Source: an uncultured Pelagibacteraceae bacterium (GTDB taxonomy: Bacteria > Pseudomonadota > Alphaproteobacteria > Pelagibacterales > Pelagibacteraceae). From it: 57,038 nt of DNA. Shown here piece after piece: positions 16,787 to 24,076 of this stretch. Position 1 is the first letter of the stretch, and each line of letters starts with the position of its first letter. Where the stretch lies: NCBI GenBank assembly GCA_902565935.1, contig CACFGT010000008.1, forward strand, positions 1 to 57,038, in the 5' to 3' direction. The translations under genes and the position numbers were made by a program. Below the pieces are notes generated by a model. It was not told where the DNA came from and did no database searches. It saw only the letters and a list, made by a program, of their open reading frames with translations.

Positions 16787-17014
16787 TTAACTTGGGTTTT
16801 TTTTTAAAAAATCTATGTAATTTACAACTTCTTCAAATTTTTCATCAGGTATATCTTTATAACTTGAAGAAAATTTTTGTTTTACACATAAAGCTATATG
16901 TGCATATGGATTTCTTCCTTTAGGATGATTTGGATGATCTGGTAATTGTCCTTTTAAATAATCACCAGCTTCTTGAATTATTTTCCATAATTTTGATGCA
17001 TTTTCTTTATTCAT
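16787..17014 (-). CDS. Conserved-looking small protein, 75 residues, unknown function
   Basis: I do not recognise this protein with certainty. It is short, soluble and mixed in charge, with a central HPKGRNPYAHIALCVK segment and a C-terminal helix-like PDEKFEEVVNYIDFL. This layout weakly recalls the ORF6C or phage antirepressor C-terminal domain, but the match is by eye and uncertain. The gene is convergent with the amidinotransferase (1-base gap) and divergent from the MOSC gene (41 bases). It shows no signal peptide or membrane segment. Biased, structured composition and the tight fit between neighbours support a real gene. Confidence 0.65.
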   Translation of the reverse strand: MNKENASKLWKIIQEAGDYLKGQLPDHPNHPKGRNPYAHIALCVKQKFSSSYKDIPDEKFEEVVNYIDFLKKNPS

Positions 17015-17055
17015 TTATTTTGAAATATTATAATGCTATCTTAAAGTAGTAAAAT

Positions 17056-17505
17056 ATGTCTAAAGTTTTTAAATTAGGAATAACAAGAAATAACAATAAA
17101 GAGATTGAAGAAGTAGAGACAATTGAGGTTTTGGCTAATAAGGGTGTAGTAGGGGACAGACATTTTGATAATTATAATGATCCCTATTGTCAGTTATCAT
17201 TAATTGAAGCTGAAAACATTGATGAATACAATCTGAAATTTGGACTTAATATTCCTTATTTAGACTTTAGACGAAATATAATTACCAAAGGAATAAAACT
17301 TAATGATTTAGTAGGTAAAAAATTAACAATAGGAAAAGTAGAAGTGGAGGGGATTGATTTATGTAGACCATGTAGACATCTTACTGAGATGCTAGATCAA
17401 GAAAATATTCTTAAAGAGTTTCTAAGAAAAGGAGGCTTAAGATGTCAAATACTTTCTTCATCTAAAATAAAAGTTGGTGATACAATTAAAGTTTTATCTT
17501 ATTAA
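17056..17505 (+). CDS. MOSC domain-containing protein
   Basis: 149 residues. The MOSC domain, named after the molybdenum cofactor sulfurase C-terminus, binds sulfur or Moco. Visible features are the opening VLANKGVVGDRHFD segment with its G-D-R-H motif, QLSLIEAENI, the FRRNI-like DFRRNIIT segment, and a conserved cysteine region LCRPCRHL. As a stand-alone small MOSC protein it may act in Moco sulfuration or delivery, or in detoxifying N-hydroxylated compounds as in the YiiM and YcbX groups. It lies about 3.6 kb from moeA, in a window that also holds a Mo/W enzyme, so a cofactor role is plausible. It is convergent with the coiled-coil gene with no gap. Confidence 0.85.
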   Translation: MSKVFKLGITRNNNKEIEEVETIEVLANKGVVGDRHFDNYNDPYCQLSLIEAENIDEYNLKFGLNIPYLDFRRNIITKGIKLNDLVGKKLTIGKVEVEGIDLCRPCRHLTEMLDQENILKEFLRKGGLRCQILSSSKIKVGDTIKVLSY

Positions 17506-18228
17506 TTAATTTTTTTTAGACTTATCAATATCGAATTTTTCTAAAGCGGTCGGGGGATTGCTTTCAATAGATTTTGTATCTTCATCAAATGATTTTAATC
17601 TTTCAAGTTCCTTTTGTCTTAACCTTTGTTCTCTTAAATTTTCTCTTTGTTCTTTAGCCTTTTGTTCTCTATCAAATTTTTCTTCCCATTCTTTAATTTT
17701 GATAAATTCAAGCTCTTTTTCTTTTTCTTCCTGTTGCTTAATTAACTTTAAAACTCTTTCTTTTCTTTTCTTTTCTTTTAATTCTTTTGATATTTGTTCT
17801 TCTTCTCTAACTTTTAAATCAATATCTTTTCTATTTTGTTCTTCCTCTCTTGTTTTAAGTTGTTTTTCTTTATTTCTTAAATCATTAGTTATTAAAGTTA
17901 AGTTTTCATCTTTTTTAATTAATCTATCGTTTTCAATTTTTTGATTTTCTTCTTTTACTTCCTCACGTATCTTTATCTTATTTTCTTCTTTTCTTAATTT
18001 ATCTTCCCAAATTCTTAATTCTTTTTTTTCTTTAATTATTTGGTTATTCTCCTGAAGTTTTTTTAATTTAATTTCTTTAATTTTTTTAATTTCTTGATTT
18101 TTTTTATAGTTCGTAATCGCTGAACTTAATGATTTAGTTGTAAGAGACGCTAGTTTAGCCAAACCACCACTTTTATCTTTTACTTTTTTTCTTTTAGTTT
18201 TAAACTTTGTTAATTTTTTGTTAGGCAT
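17506..18228 (-). CDS. Lysine/glutamate-rich coiled-coil protein, unknown function
   Basis: 240 residues with no recognised domain. A basic N-terminus (residues 1-20 rich in Lys) is followed by a short hydrophobic-polar stretch around SGGLAKLASLTTKSLSSA, then about 150 residues of charged heptad-like sequence dominated by Lys, Glu and Arg (KKLQENN, KTREEEQNRK, KEKELEFIK). This predicts a long single helix or coiled coil. The C-terminal 30 residues are less regular and acidic. There is no signal peptide. Its stop codon abuts that of the MOSC gene, and the largest intergenic space in the window lies upstream. It could be a scaffold or nucleoid-linked protein, but nothing in the sequence proves it. 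Confidence 0.65.
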   Translation of the reverse strand: MPNKKLTKFKTKRKKVKDKSGGLAKLASLTTKSLSSAITNYKKNQEIKKIKEIKLKKLQENNQIIKEKKELRIWEDKLRKEENKIKIREEVKEENQKIENDRLIKKDENLTLITNDLRNKEKQLKTREEEQNRKDIDLKVREEEQISKELKEKKRKERVLKLIKQQEEKEKELEFIKIKEWEEKFDREQKAKEQRENLREQRLRQKELERLKSFDEDTKSIESNPPTALEKFDIDKSKKN

Positions 18229-18401
18229 ATTTTTTTTTAAATACTATTTGAACAAAGAAACTATAACTTATCAACAATTTCTATAAAAAAATTTTATAAA
18301 ACCAGCTATTTTGAGTTACAACCTGTAAGTGTTAATTATATTATTTTTTGTTGTTAAATAATCTTTTTGCATTAAATAAATCAAAATATTATTAAGATTT
18401 A
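18229..18401. other. Largest non-coding gap, divergent promoter region
   Basis: These 173 bases separate the coiled-coil gene and the cmk-like gene, which are transcribed apart. The stretch is very A+T-rich. It holds a 7-base inverted repeat with a 3-base centre (18282-18298) and a single match with one mismatch to a DnaA box (TTATCAACA, 18268-18276). No tRNA, small ORF or clear -35/-10 pair could be assigned. It most likely carries the promoters of both genes. Confidence 0.5.
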
Positions 18402-19037
18402 GTGAATAAATTAAATAAATTAATAATTGCATGTGACGGTGAATCTGCGAGTGGTAAAAGTACTGCCGCAAAACTAATTTCAAAAAAATATAAATTATTA
18501 TTAGTTAACTCAGGTTTACTTTATAGGTATGCAAGTAAATTGTTAATTAACAATAATCCAAAAAATCAGGTTACTTATCTTCGAAAGAAGTTTGATAATG
18601 TTTCATATAAAAATATTGCTAAACAAAGTCTGCACACTGAAAAAATAAGTGACCATGTAGCAGTTTTAGCTAAGAATAAAAAAATAAGAAAAATTGTAAA
18701 TAAATTTCAAAAAAAGATTATAAAGAATAACAAAAGAATTTGTATTGAAGGAAGAGATATAGCTAGCAAGATTTTAGCCAAAAGTCCCAAATATGATATA
18801 GCCTTTTATTTTAAATGTAATATTAACGTTGCAAGTTTTAGAAGATGGTTAGAGATTAGAAAAAAAGTTCCTTTAAAACAAGTTAAGAAATCTTTATTGA
18901 GAAGAACTCTTATGGACAAAAAAAGAAAAAATAGCCCTTTAGTCCGAGTTAAAGATGCGATATTGATCAGAACTGATCAATTAACAAAAAAAGAAGTGTT
19001 ATTAAAAATGTCAAAATATATTGAAAATTTAAATTAA
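18402..19037 (+). CDS. Cytidylate kinase-like protein (divergent)
   Basis: 211 residues with a GTG start. A P-loop reads DGESASGKST (residues 10-19), followed by a VNSGLLYRYA segment where Cmk has LDTGxxYRA, and EGRDIASKI where Cmk has GRDIGT. The C-terminal part carries the pattern RRTLMDKKRKNSP, close to the RD..DS.R.. lid segment of Cmk. Cytidylate kinase phosphorylates CMP and dCMP with ATP. The sequence is more basic and less conserved than usual, and the usual Cmk neighbours (aroA, rpsA) are not here. It may therefore be the only copy in this genome or a divergent paralogue with another nucleotide or small substrate. It is convergent with an MFS gene, overlapping by 4 bases. Confidence 0.72.
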   Translation: MNKLNKLIIACDGESASGKSTAAKLISKKYKLLLVNSGLLYRYASKLLINNNPKNQVTYLRKKFDNVSYKNIAKQSLHTEKISDHVAVLAKNKKIRKIVNKFQKKIIKNNKRICIEGRDIASKILAKSPKYDIAFYFKCNINVASFRRWLEIRKKVPLKQVKKSLLRRTLMDKKRKNSPLVRVKDAILIRTDQLTKKEVLLKMSKYIENLN

Positions 19038-20368
19038 ATTTCAATCTCAGATTTTTTATATTTTACTCCTTTTCTTTCCAATATTTCTTTTACCTTATCT
19101 GAATAAGGTTCATCAATATGTTCAGTTGAAGGATTCAGTTCTATTCCTGCAGGTGTTATTGTTTGAGGCATAGGAAAGAATTGAGAGTCTGGATTATCAA
19201 CTGTGGCCCTTACTTTCATTCTATAAATCCCAAAAATTCCAATTATGGAATGAAAAAAAAATAAGAATATAAAAAACCCATTTGATCCTACAATATCCAT
19301 AAAGATTGAGCATAGAAAAGGACCGCTCATAGCTCCTAAACCAAAAGAAAACTGAAGTCCAGCACCTGCGGCTACAAATTTATCTTTTGATATATAATCA
19401 TTAGTATGTGCTAATATTAGAGAAAACATTGGCAAACTGCAAAACGAAAACAATATAAAAAATATATAGAACCATGTTTTACTTGTTGCAAGGCTACCTG
19501 GCAAATACATTTGTCTTGAAACTAATATTGCAAATATAGAAAATATTGCAGCACCAAAACTTGCATAGACTATAACTTTTCTTCTATCATACATATCAGA
19601 TATTTTTCCAATAGGAAATTGAGCGACAGCACCTGAAACAGCTAAAAGAAAAGTTACAATTGATATTTCTAAAATTGTAAAATTCATTGAGGTTGCGTAC
19701 ACCGCTAATAATGTAAACAATGCTGACTGTATTGTTCCATAAAATAAAGAACTTACCATACCAAATGGTGAAGCTTCATATAATCCTTTTAAAGACATTG
19801 CTTTAATTCGTTTAAATGTTGGTGGTTTTTTTTTTGTCAATAAAATAGGGATTAATGCAGCAGATGTAATAACAGAAACCAATATAAAAGGTTGAAAACT
19901 TTTAGGAGTACTAAAATTAAGTAAGAACATACCAATACCCATTGCACCATAAAGTATTACCATATAGATAGAGAGTACACTTCCTCTGTTTTTGTTACTT
20001 GATCTATCGTTAAGCCAACTTTCAGCAACTGTATAAATACAAACCATGCTAATCCCAGTAAATACTCTCAGTAAAAACCAGACGAAAGGATTGATTATAA
20101 TTGAGTGTAACAAAATTACTAAAGATGCCAAAGATGCAAACGCAGCAAAAACTCTTATATGTCCAACTCTAGAAATGATATTCGGTATTGTTGCAGCTCC
20201 TATAAAATAACCAACAAAATATCCAGACATCATAAATCCTGTAGCAGTTAAACTAAATTCTTCCTGAACAGCTCTAACACCAAGAAGAGATCCCTGAAAA
20301 CCGTAGGCCATCATTATAAAACCCATTCCTAAAAATAACGCCCAAGAATTTTTTAAAACTTTATTCAT
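19034..20368 (-). CDS. MFS transporter (YcaD-like)
   Basis: A 444-residue major facilitator with 12 predicted membrane helices. The N-terminal half begins with NSWALFLGMGFIMMAYGFQGSLLG, and the cytoplasmic loop between helices 2 and 3 has the ISRVGHIR form. The helix 8-9 loop carries GKISDMYDRRK. The C-terminal 60 residues are soluble. The pattern resembles the YcaD branch of MFS permeases, whose substrates are poorly known. It is transcribed on the minus strand, 57 bases after the EamA transporter gene, so it could be the last gene of the gshA-gshB-EamA transcript. Confidence 0.88.
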   Translation of the reverse strand: MNKVLKNSWALFLGMGFIMMAYGFQGSLLGVRAVQEEFSLTATGFMMSGYFVGYFIGAATIPNIISRVGHIRVFAAFASLASLVILLHSIIINPFVWFLLRVFTGISMVCIYTVAESWLNDRSSNKNRGSVLSIYMVILYGAMGIGMFLLNFSTPKSFQPFILVSVITSAALIPILLTKKKPPTFKRIKAMSLKGLYEASPFGMVSSLFYGTIQSALFTLLAVYATSMNFTILEISIVTFLLAVSGAVAQFPIGKISDMYDRRKVIVYASFGAAIFSIFAILVSRQMYLPGSLATSKTWFYIFFILFSFCSLPMFSLILAHTNDYISKDKFVAAGAGLQFSFGLGAMSGPFLCSIFMDIVGSNGFFIFLFFFHSIIGIFGIYRMKVRATVDNPDSQFFPMPQTITPAGIELNPSTEHIDEPYSDKVKEILERKGVKYKKSEIEI

Positions 20369-20425
20369 AAAGATGCTGTAATTATTTGCGATGTATTATT
20401 AAATCAAGTCCTAATTGTGACAAGC

Positions 20426-21286
20426 TCAAGAATTTTTAAGTTTTAAAAAGGAGTGTATAGCAATTGTAATTATTATAACTATACCACCAAAAAGAGTTTC
20501 AATACTTGGCTGTTCTTTGATAATCATCCAAACCCAAATTGGACCAATGATGGTTTCTAATAAAAAAAACAAGTTTACTTCAGCAGCAGTTATAAATCTC
20601 GGTGCTATTGTCACTAATACAAAAGGTATTGCAACACAAAGTATGCACATTAAAGGGACAATAAGAAGATCTTTATCTTGAAGCACAAAACTTTCAATAA
20701 ACAATAAAGCAAACGAGGCAACAAATAATTTTCCTACAACGGCAGCTGGAACTAAATTTTTTGATTTTGCAGATCTGATAGTTATGGCTCCTACAGCCAA
20801 ACCTATAGCTGTAATGAAACCTAATATATCGCCATAAAAATTACCCATTTTAAGAGAGTCAAAGAAAATATAGAGTATAGCAAAAAAAGTGATGACAATA
20901 GAGATCCAAGTTTTTTTATCTGGTGGTTCTTTTAAAAAAATAGCTCCAAGAATAGCTGATAAAAGTGGAGCAGTAGCGATCATTACTAAAGTATTCGCTA
21001 CGTTAGTATTTTGAATAGAAACAACAAAAGTAATATTTGTTATGCTAAAAGTTATTACATATATTATTCCATGGTAGCCACTATCAAAAAGAATCTTAAA
21101 AAAATTTAATTTGTAAATTAATATCATTCCTAAAAATACAGTGAAAAATGGAATTATTCCTCGATAGAAAACTAAACCCCAGGTATCAACATTAGATAAC
21201 CTTATAAATAAAGAGTCTGGTGTAATAAACAGCACTGCAACAAAAGCTAACAGGGAACCTTTTTGTTGATCTGTAAGACCTTTCAT
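20426..21286 (-). CDS. EamA/DMT family transporter, coupled to gshB
   Basis: 286 residues with ten predicted membrane helices in two EamA repeats; SLFIRLSNVDTWGLVFYRG and FLKEPP in the first half and a matching LLETIIGPIWVW segment in the second are typical. The start ATG at 21286 overlaps the gshB stop as ATGA, so the two are likely translationally coupled. A longer start at 21304 is possible but lies inside gshB. Export of a thiol such as glutathione, cysteine or gamma-glutamylcysteine is a positional guess; EamA proteins include cysteine and cystine exporters. The substrate is not visible in the sequence. Confidence 0.9.
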   Translation of the reverse strand: MKGLTDQQKGSLLAFVAVLFITPDSLFIRLSNVDTWGLVFYRGIIPFFTVFLGMILIYKLNFFKILFDSGYHGIIYVITFSITNITFVVSIQNTNVANTLVMIATAPLLSAILGAIFLKEPPDKKTWISIVITFFAILYIFFDSLKMGNFYGDILGFITAIGLAVGAITIRSAKSKNLVPAAVVGKLFVASFALLFIESFVLQDKDLLIVPLMCILCVAIPFVLVTIAPRFITAAEVNLFFLLETIIGPIWVWMIIKEQPSIETLFGGIVIIITIAIHSFLKLKNS

Positions 21287-22209
21287 GCTTTTAATTCTTT
21301 CCAAAAAACTTTCGCAAGATTTATTTTTGAAAGATCGTATAGAGTTTTTAATCCAGTTGGGGAAGTTACATTGATATCTCCATTAAGTTTTCCATCTATA
21401 AAATCAATTCCAGCGAAAAAAATTTTTTCTTTTTTTAAATCTTTGGCAATGATTTTTGAAACTTTTTTTTCGTATGCATTAAGAGTAGTATTTACTGGTT
21501 TAGCACCCTTGCTCATATTACTTAAAAATGAGCCTTTTTTTGGAATTCTAGATATTACACCTTTTATTTTTCCATTAATTAAAAATACTCTTTTATCTCC
21601 TTTACTAATTTCATGTAAATATTTCTGACACATTGTATGGTGATGTTTCTTTATAAATCTCTTTATGAATTTTGAGTCAAATTTATCTAATAAATGAATG
21701 TCATTACCACCAAAACCATGAATAGGTTTAATGACGATTTTTTTATTTTTTTTAATAAACTTTTTAATTTCATCAATATCCTGGGAAAAAATTGTATTTG
21801 GCATAAATTTTTGATATCTAGCAGAGTAAAGTTTTTCTGAAATATTTCTTATAGATCCTGGATTATTAATTATTTTTACTTTGTCTTTAATCATATCCAA
21901 AATATAAGTATTAGAAATATATTGAAGATCAAAAGGGGGATCTTGTCTGATCAAAATAAATTTACTTTTAGATAATATTAATTGTTTTTTTTTTGATATT
22001 TCAAAAAATTTTTTTTTATTATAATTAAATTTAATAAAAAAACCTTTGGCGACTACTTTAGAATTAATTATTGATAAATCTTGAGGTTCATAATAAAAAA
22101 TTTTGTATTTCTTTTTTTGAATTTCATTTGCGAGAAATAAAGTTGTATCTGTTTTAGGATTTAGTGAAGCAGGGTGGTTTCCTTGGATGGTAACAATTTT
22201 ATTTGTCAT
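21283..22209 (-). CDS. gshB: Glutathione synthetase
   Basis: About 308 residues of the ATP-grasp family. It joins glycine to gamma-glutamylcysteine using ATP, the second step of glutathione synthesis. Typical features are the N-terminal DTTLFLANEI and FILIRQDPPFD segments, the NNPGSIRNISEKLYSA switch, VIKPIHGFGGNDI for ATP binding, and a C-terminal DINVTSPTG segment that closes the active site. The start is uncertain between 22209 and 22218; I prefer 22209 as MTNKIVTIQGNHP begins right before the first conserved strand. It overlaps gshA upstream and the EamA gene downstream. Confidence 0.93.
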   Translation of the reverse strand: MTNKIVTIQGNHPASLNPKTDTTLFLANEIQKKKYKIFYYEPQDLSIINSKVVAKGFFIKFNYNKKKFFEISKKKQLILSKSKFILIRQDPPFDLQYISNTYILDMIKDKVKIINNPGSIRNISEKLYSARYQKFMPNTIFSQDIDEIKKFIKKNKKIVIKPIHGFGGNDIHLLDKFDSKFIKRFIKKHHHTMCQKYLHEISKGDKRVFLINGKIKGVISRIPKKGSFLSNMSKGAKPVNTTLNAYEKKVSKIIAKDLKKEKIFFAGIDFIDGKLNGDINVTSPTGLKTLYDLSKINLAKVFWKELKA

Positions 22210-23494
22210 ACAATTCATTTAAATCTTCATTTTTTGAAAATCTATTAATCATATGATCTGCATTTGTAGTTTTATTATCTACTAATTTTTGTAAGTGATT
22301 TAAAAACAAGGTTTCATTTTTTTGACTCTTATTTAAAATATCTCTATTCTCTAAACCCTTTCTAGATAATTTTAATAAAATTGATGACCAATAAAGAAGA
22401 TCTTTACCCATAAGTTGTGTATTAAATCCTTTTTGTGGAGCTTCAAGATAAGCATTAATTATTTTATCCTTTTCCCATTTGGAAATTACTTCATAAACTT
22501 CGTCGATATTTCCGTATAACATACCAATATAAAAAGCAGGGCCCGAACATAAACAATCCCAACCACAAGTATCCATAGATCTTAGCTCAATGTATTTTTT
22601 TAATCTATTTTCTGTAAATATAGTGCTTAAATGAATTGACAAATCATTTTCATTAGGTTGTCGATTATTAACCTCACTAATTTTCCCATTCATGAAATCT
22701 TTAAAAGTATATTTATGTCCTGAAATATAAGTATCTTTTTCTTGAACAAATAAAATTGGGAAATTCATTATAAAATCTGCATATTTCTCAAAATTTAACT
22801 CCTCAAAAAAAATTTTTGGCAACCCCCCACGAGAAGTATTTTGCCAAACTTTTGATCTATAAGATAAATATTTACTCTTTTTTTTTTCGACTATTGATGA
22901 GTTAGCAAATAAGGCAATTGATATTGGAACTATCGAATTAACGATTTTAAATTTTTTAGAAAAATCATCTTCTGAATTATAATCAATATTTAATTGTGTT
23001 CCACATGTCCTATACATCATATCTAAGCTTGACTCTCCTCCTAAGGGCATATCTTTTGTCATTAATTTGTATCTTTGTTTTGGATTATTTGGAATTTCAT
23101 TAAGTTTAGATATTGGATCAAATCCAGCACTAACTATACTGATATTTAATTTTTTAGTTACTTGTTTAAGTTCAAAAAGATAATCTTGTGATTCTGCACA
23201 TGCCTCGTGAATATGGTTTAGCTTTTCACCTGACAACTCTATTTGATTTCCTGGTTCAAGAGTGATGTTTTTACCACCTTTGTTTAGAGCAATTATATTA
23301 TCTTTTTCGTAAATCGGGTTCCAACCAAATTCTAATAAAGCTGTAAACATTTCTTTTATCTTTAAATAATTAATTCGCTTATTATTACTAAAGAGAAACT
23401 TTTCATGTTCGATACCAATTTTTAAATTTTTAGTATCTTTAATCCCGCTCTTGAAATATTCTATTATTTGATTTTTTGAACTAATCATTATCAT
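22199..23494 (-). CDS. gshA: Glutamate-cysteine ligase (plant/alphaproteobacterial type)
   Basis: A 431-residue GCS2-family ligase that makes gamma-glutamylcysteine from glutamate and cysteine with ATP. Family marks are KIGIEHEKFLF near residue 25, the LEPGNQIELSGE segment, MYRTCGTQLNIDY, and the C-terminal YIELRSMD..GWDCLCSGPAFYIG region. Adjacent gshB and overlap at the 3' end indicate a glutathione operon. The ORF can start at 23494 or 23488 (both ATG); neither has a good Shine-Dalgarno site. It lies 24 bases after the HD-domain gene on the same strand. Confidence 0.95.
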   Translation of the reverse strand: MIMISSKNQIIEYFKSGIKDTKNLKIGIEHEKFLFSNNKRINYLKIKEMFTALLEFGWNPIYEKDNIIALNKGGKNITLEPGNQIELSGEKLNHIHEACAESQDYLFELKQVTKKLNISIVSAGFDPISKLNEIPNNPKQRYKLMTKDMPLGGESSLDMMYRTCGTQLNIDYNSEDDFSKKFKIVNSIVPISIALFANSSIVEKKKSKYLSYRSKVWQNTSRGGLPKIFFEELNFEKYADFIMNFPILFVQEKDTYISGHKYTFKDFMNGKISEVNNRQPNENDLSIHLSTIFTENRLKKYIELRSMDTCGWDCLCSGPAFYIGMLYGNIDEVYEVISKWEKDKIINAYLEAPQKGFNTQLMGKDLLYWSSILLKLSRKGLENRDILNKSQKNETLFLNHLQKLVDNKTTNADHMINRFSKNEDLNELYDK

Positions 23495-23518
23495 TTAAAT
23501 ATTACTTTTTTTCTAAAT

Positions 23519-24076
23519 TTAAAGTAAAGAATATGGTTTTCTAGAAAATATCCTTTTAACCATAGGAGCAAAGTCCTCTAAGGTCATACTTTTATAATTT
23601 GGATCAAATGAAGCTTGGTCCCATTTTTCACAAAAATTTACTGCATCTTCATAATATTCGTGATCTTTATATTTTTCTCTTTGATTCTTATTTCCCCCCA
23701 AATGATGTGCATAATAATACATTTGAAATTCTCCGTGTTTTTCTATTATCCAATGTGTCTTTTTACTAACATAAGGTTTTAAAACTGCCGCAGCATATTC
23801 AGAATGATTCAAAGGTGCTAATTCATCTCCAATGTCATGTAATAAAGCTGCAACAACCATTTCTTCATCAGCTTTATCATTAAAAGCTCTAGTTGCTGTT
23901 TGAAGAGAATGTTCAAGTCTTGAAATTTTGTAGCCCTCAAGAGTTGAATTAAGGCTTTTCATAAAATTTAAAATTCTATCAGCTGTTCCATCGATATATT
24001 CTTTTTCATATTTATCCAGTAAAAGATACTCATCTTTAGTTCCAGATTTCATTTCTGTAAAATTAACAGTTTTCAT
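23519..24076 (-). CDS. HD-domain protein (predicted hydrolase or diiron oxygenase)
   Basis: 185 residues with an intact HD-domain metal site: LEHSLQTATRA holds the first His, LLHDIGDELAP the HD pair, NHSEYAA and HGEFQMYYYAHH further histidines, and KWDQASFDP the late Asp. The pattern matches the group annotated as predicted HD phosphohydrolases (COG4341 type), which is related to PhnZ and TmpB diiron oxygenases and to phosphohydrolases. The Tyr and Glu gating residues I recall in PhnZ before the first ligand are not seen at the same spacing, so oxygenase activity is not shown. It lies directly downstream of purF (no gap) and upstream of gshA. Confidence 0.8.
   Translation of the reverse strand: MKTVNFTEMKSGTKDEYLLLDKYEKEYIDGTADRILNFMKSLNSTLEGYKISRLEHSLQTATRAFNDKADEEMVVAALLHDIGDELAPLNHSEYAAAVLKPYVSKKTHWIIEKHGEFQMYYYAHHLGGNKNQREKYKDHEYYEDAVNFCEKWDQASFDPNYKSMTLEDFAPMVKRIFSRKPYSLL

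Noticed and set aside
18268..18276. TTATCAACA, one mismatch from a DnaA box, in the 173-base gap
   Set aside because: A single imperfect box in A+T-rich DNA is not enough for an origin; no cluster of boxes is seen.
18282..18298. Inverted repeat TATAAAA/TTTTATA
   Set aside because: Short, all A+T, and expected by chance; no T run or G+C stem to call a terminator.
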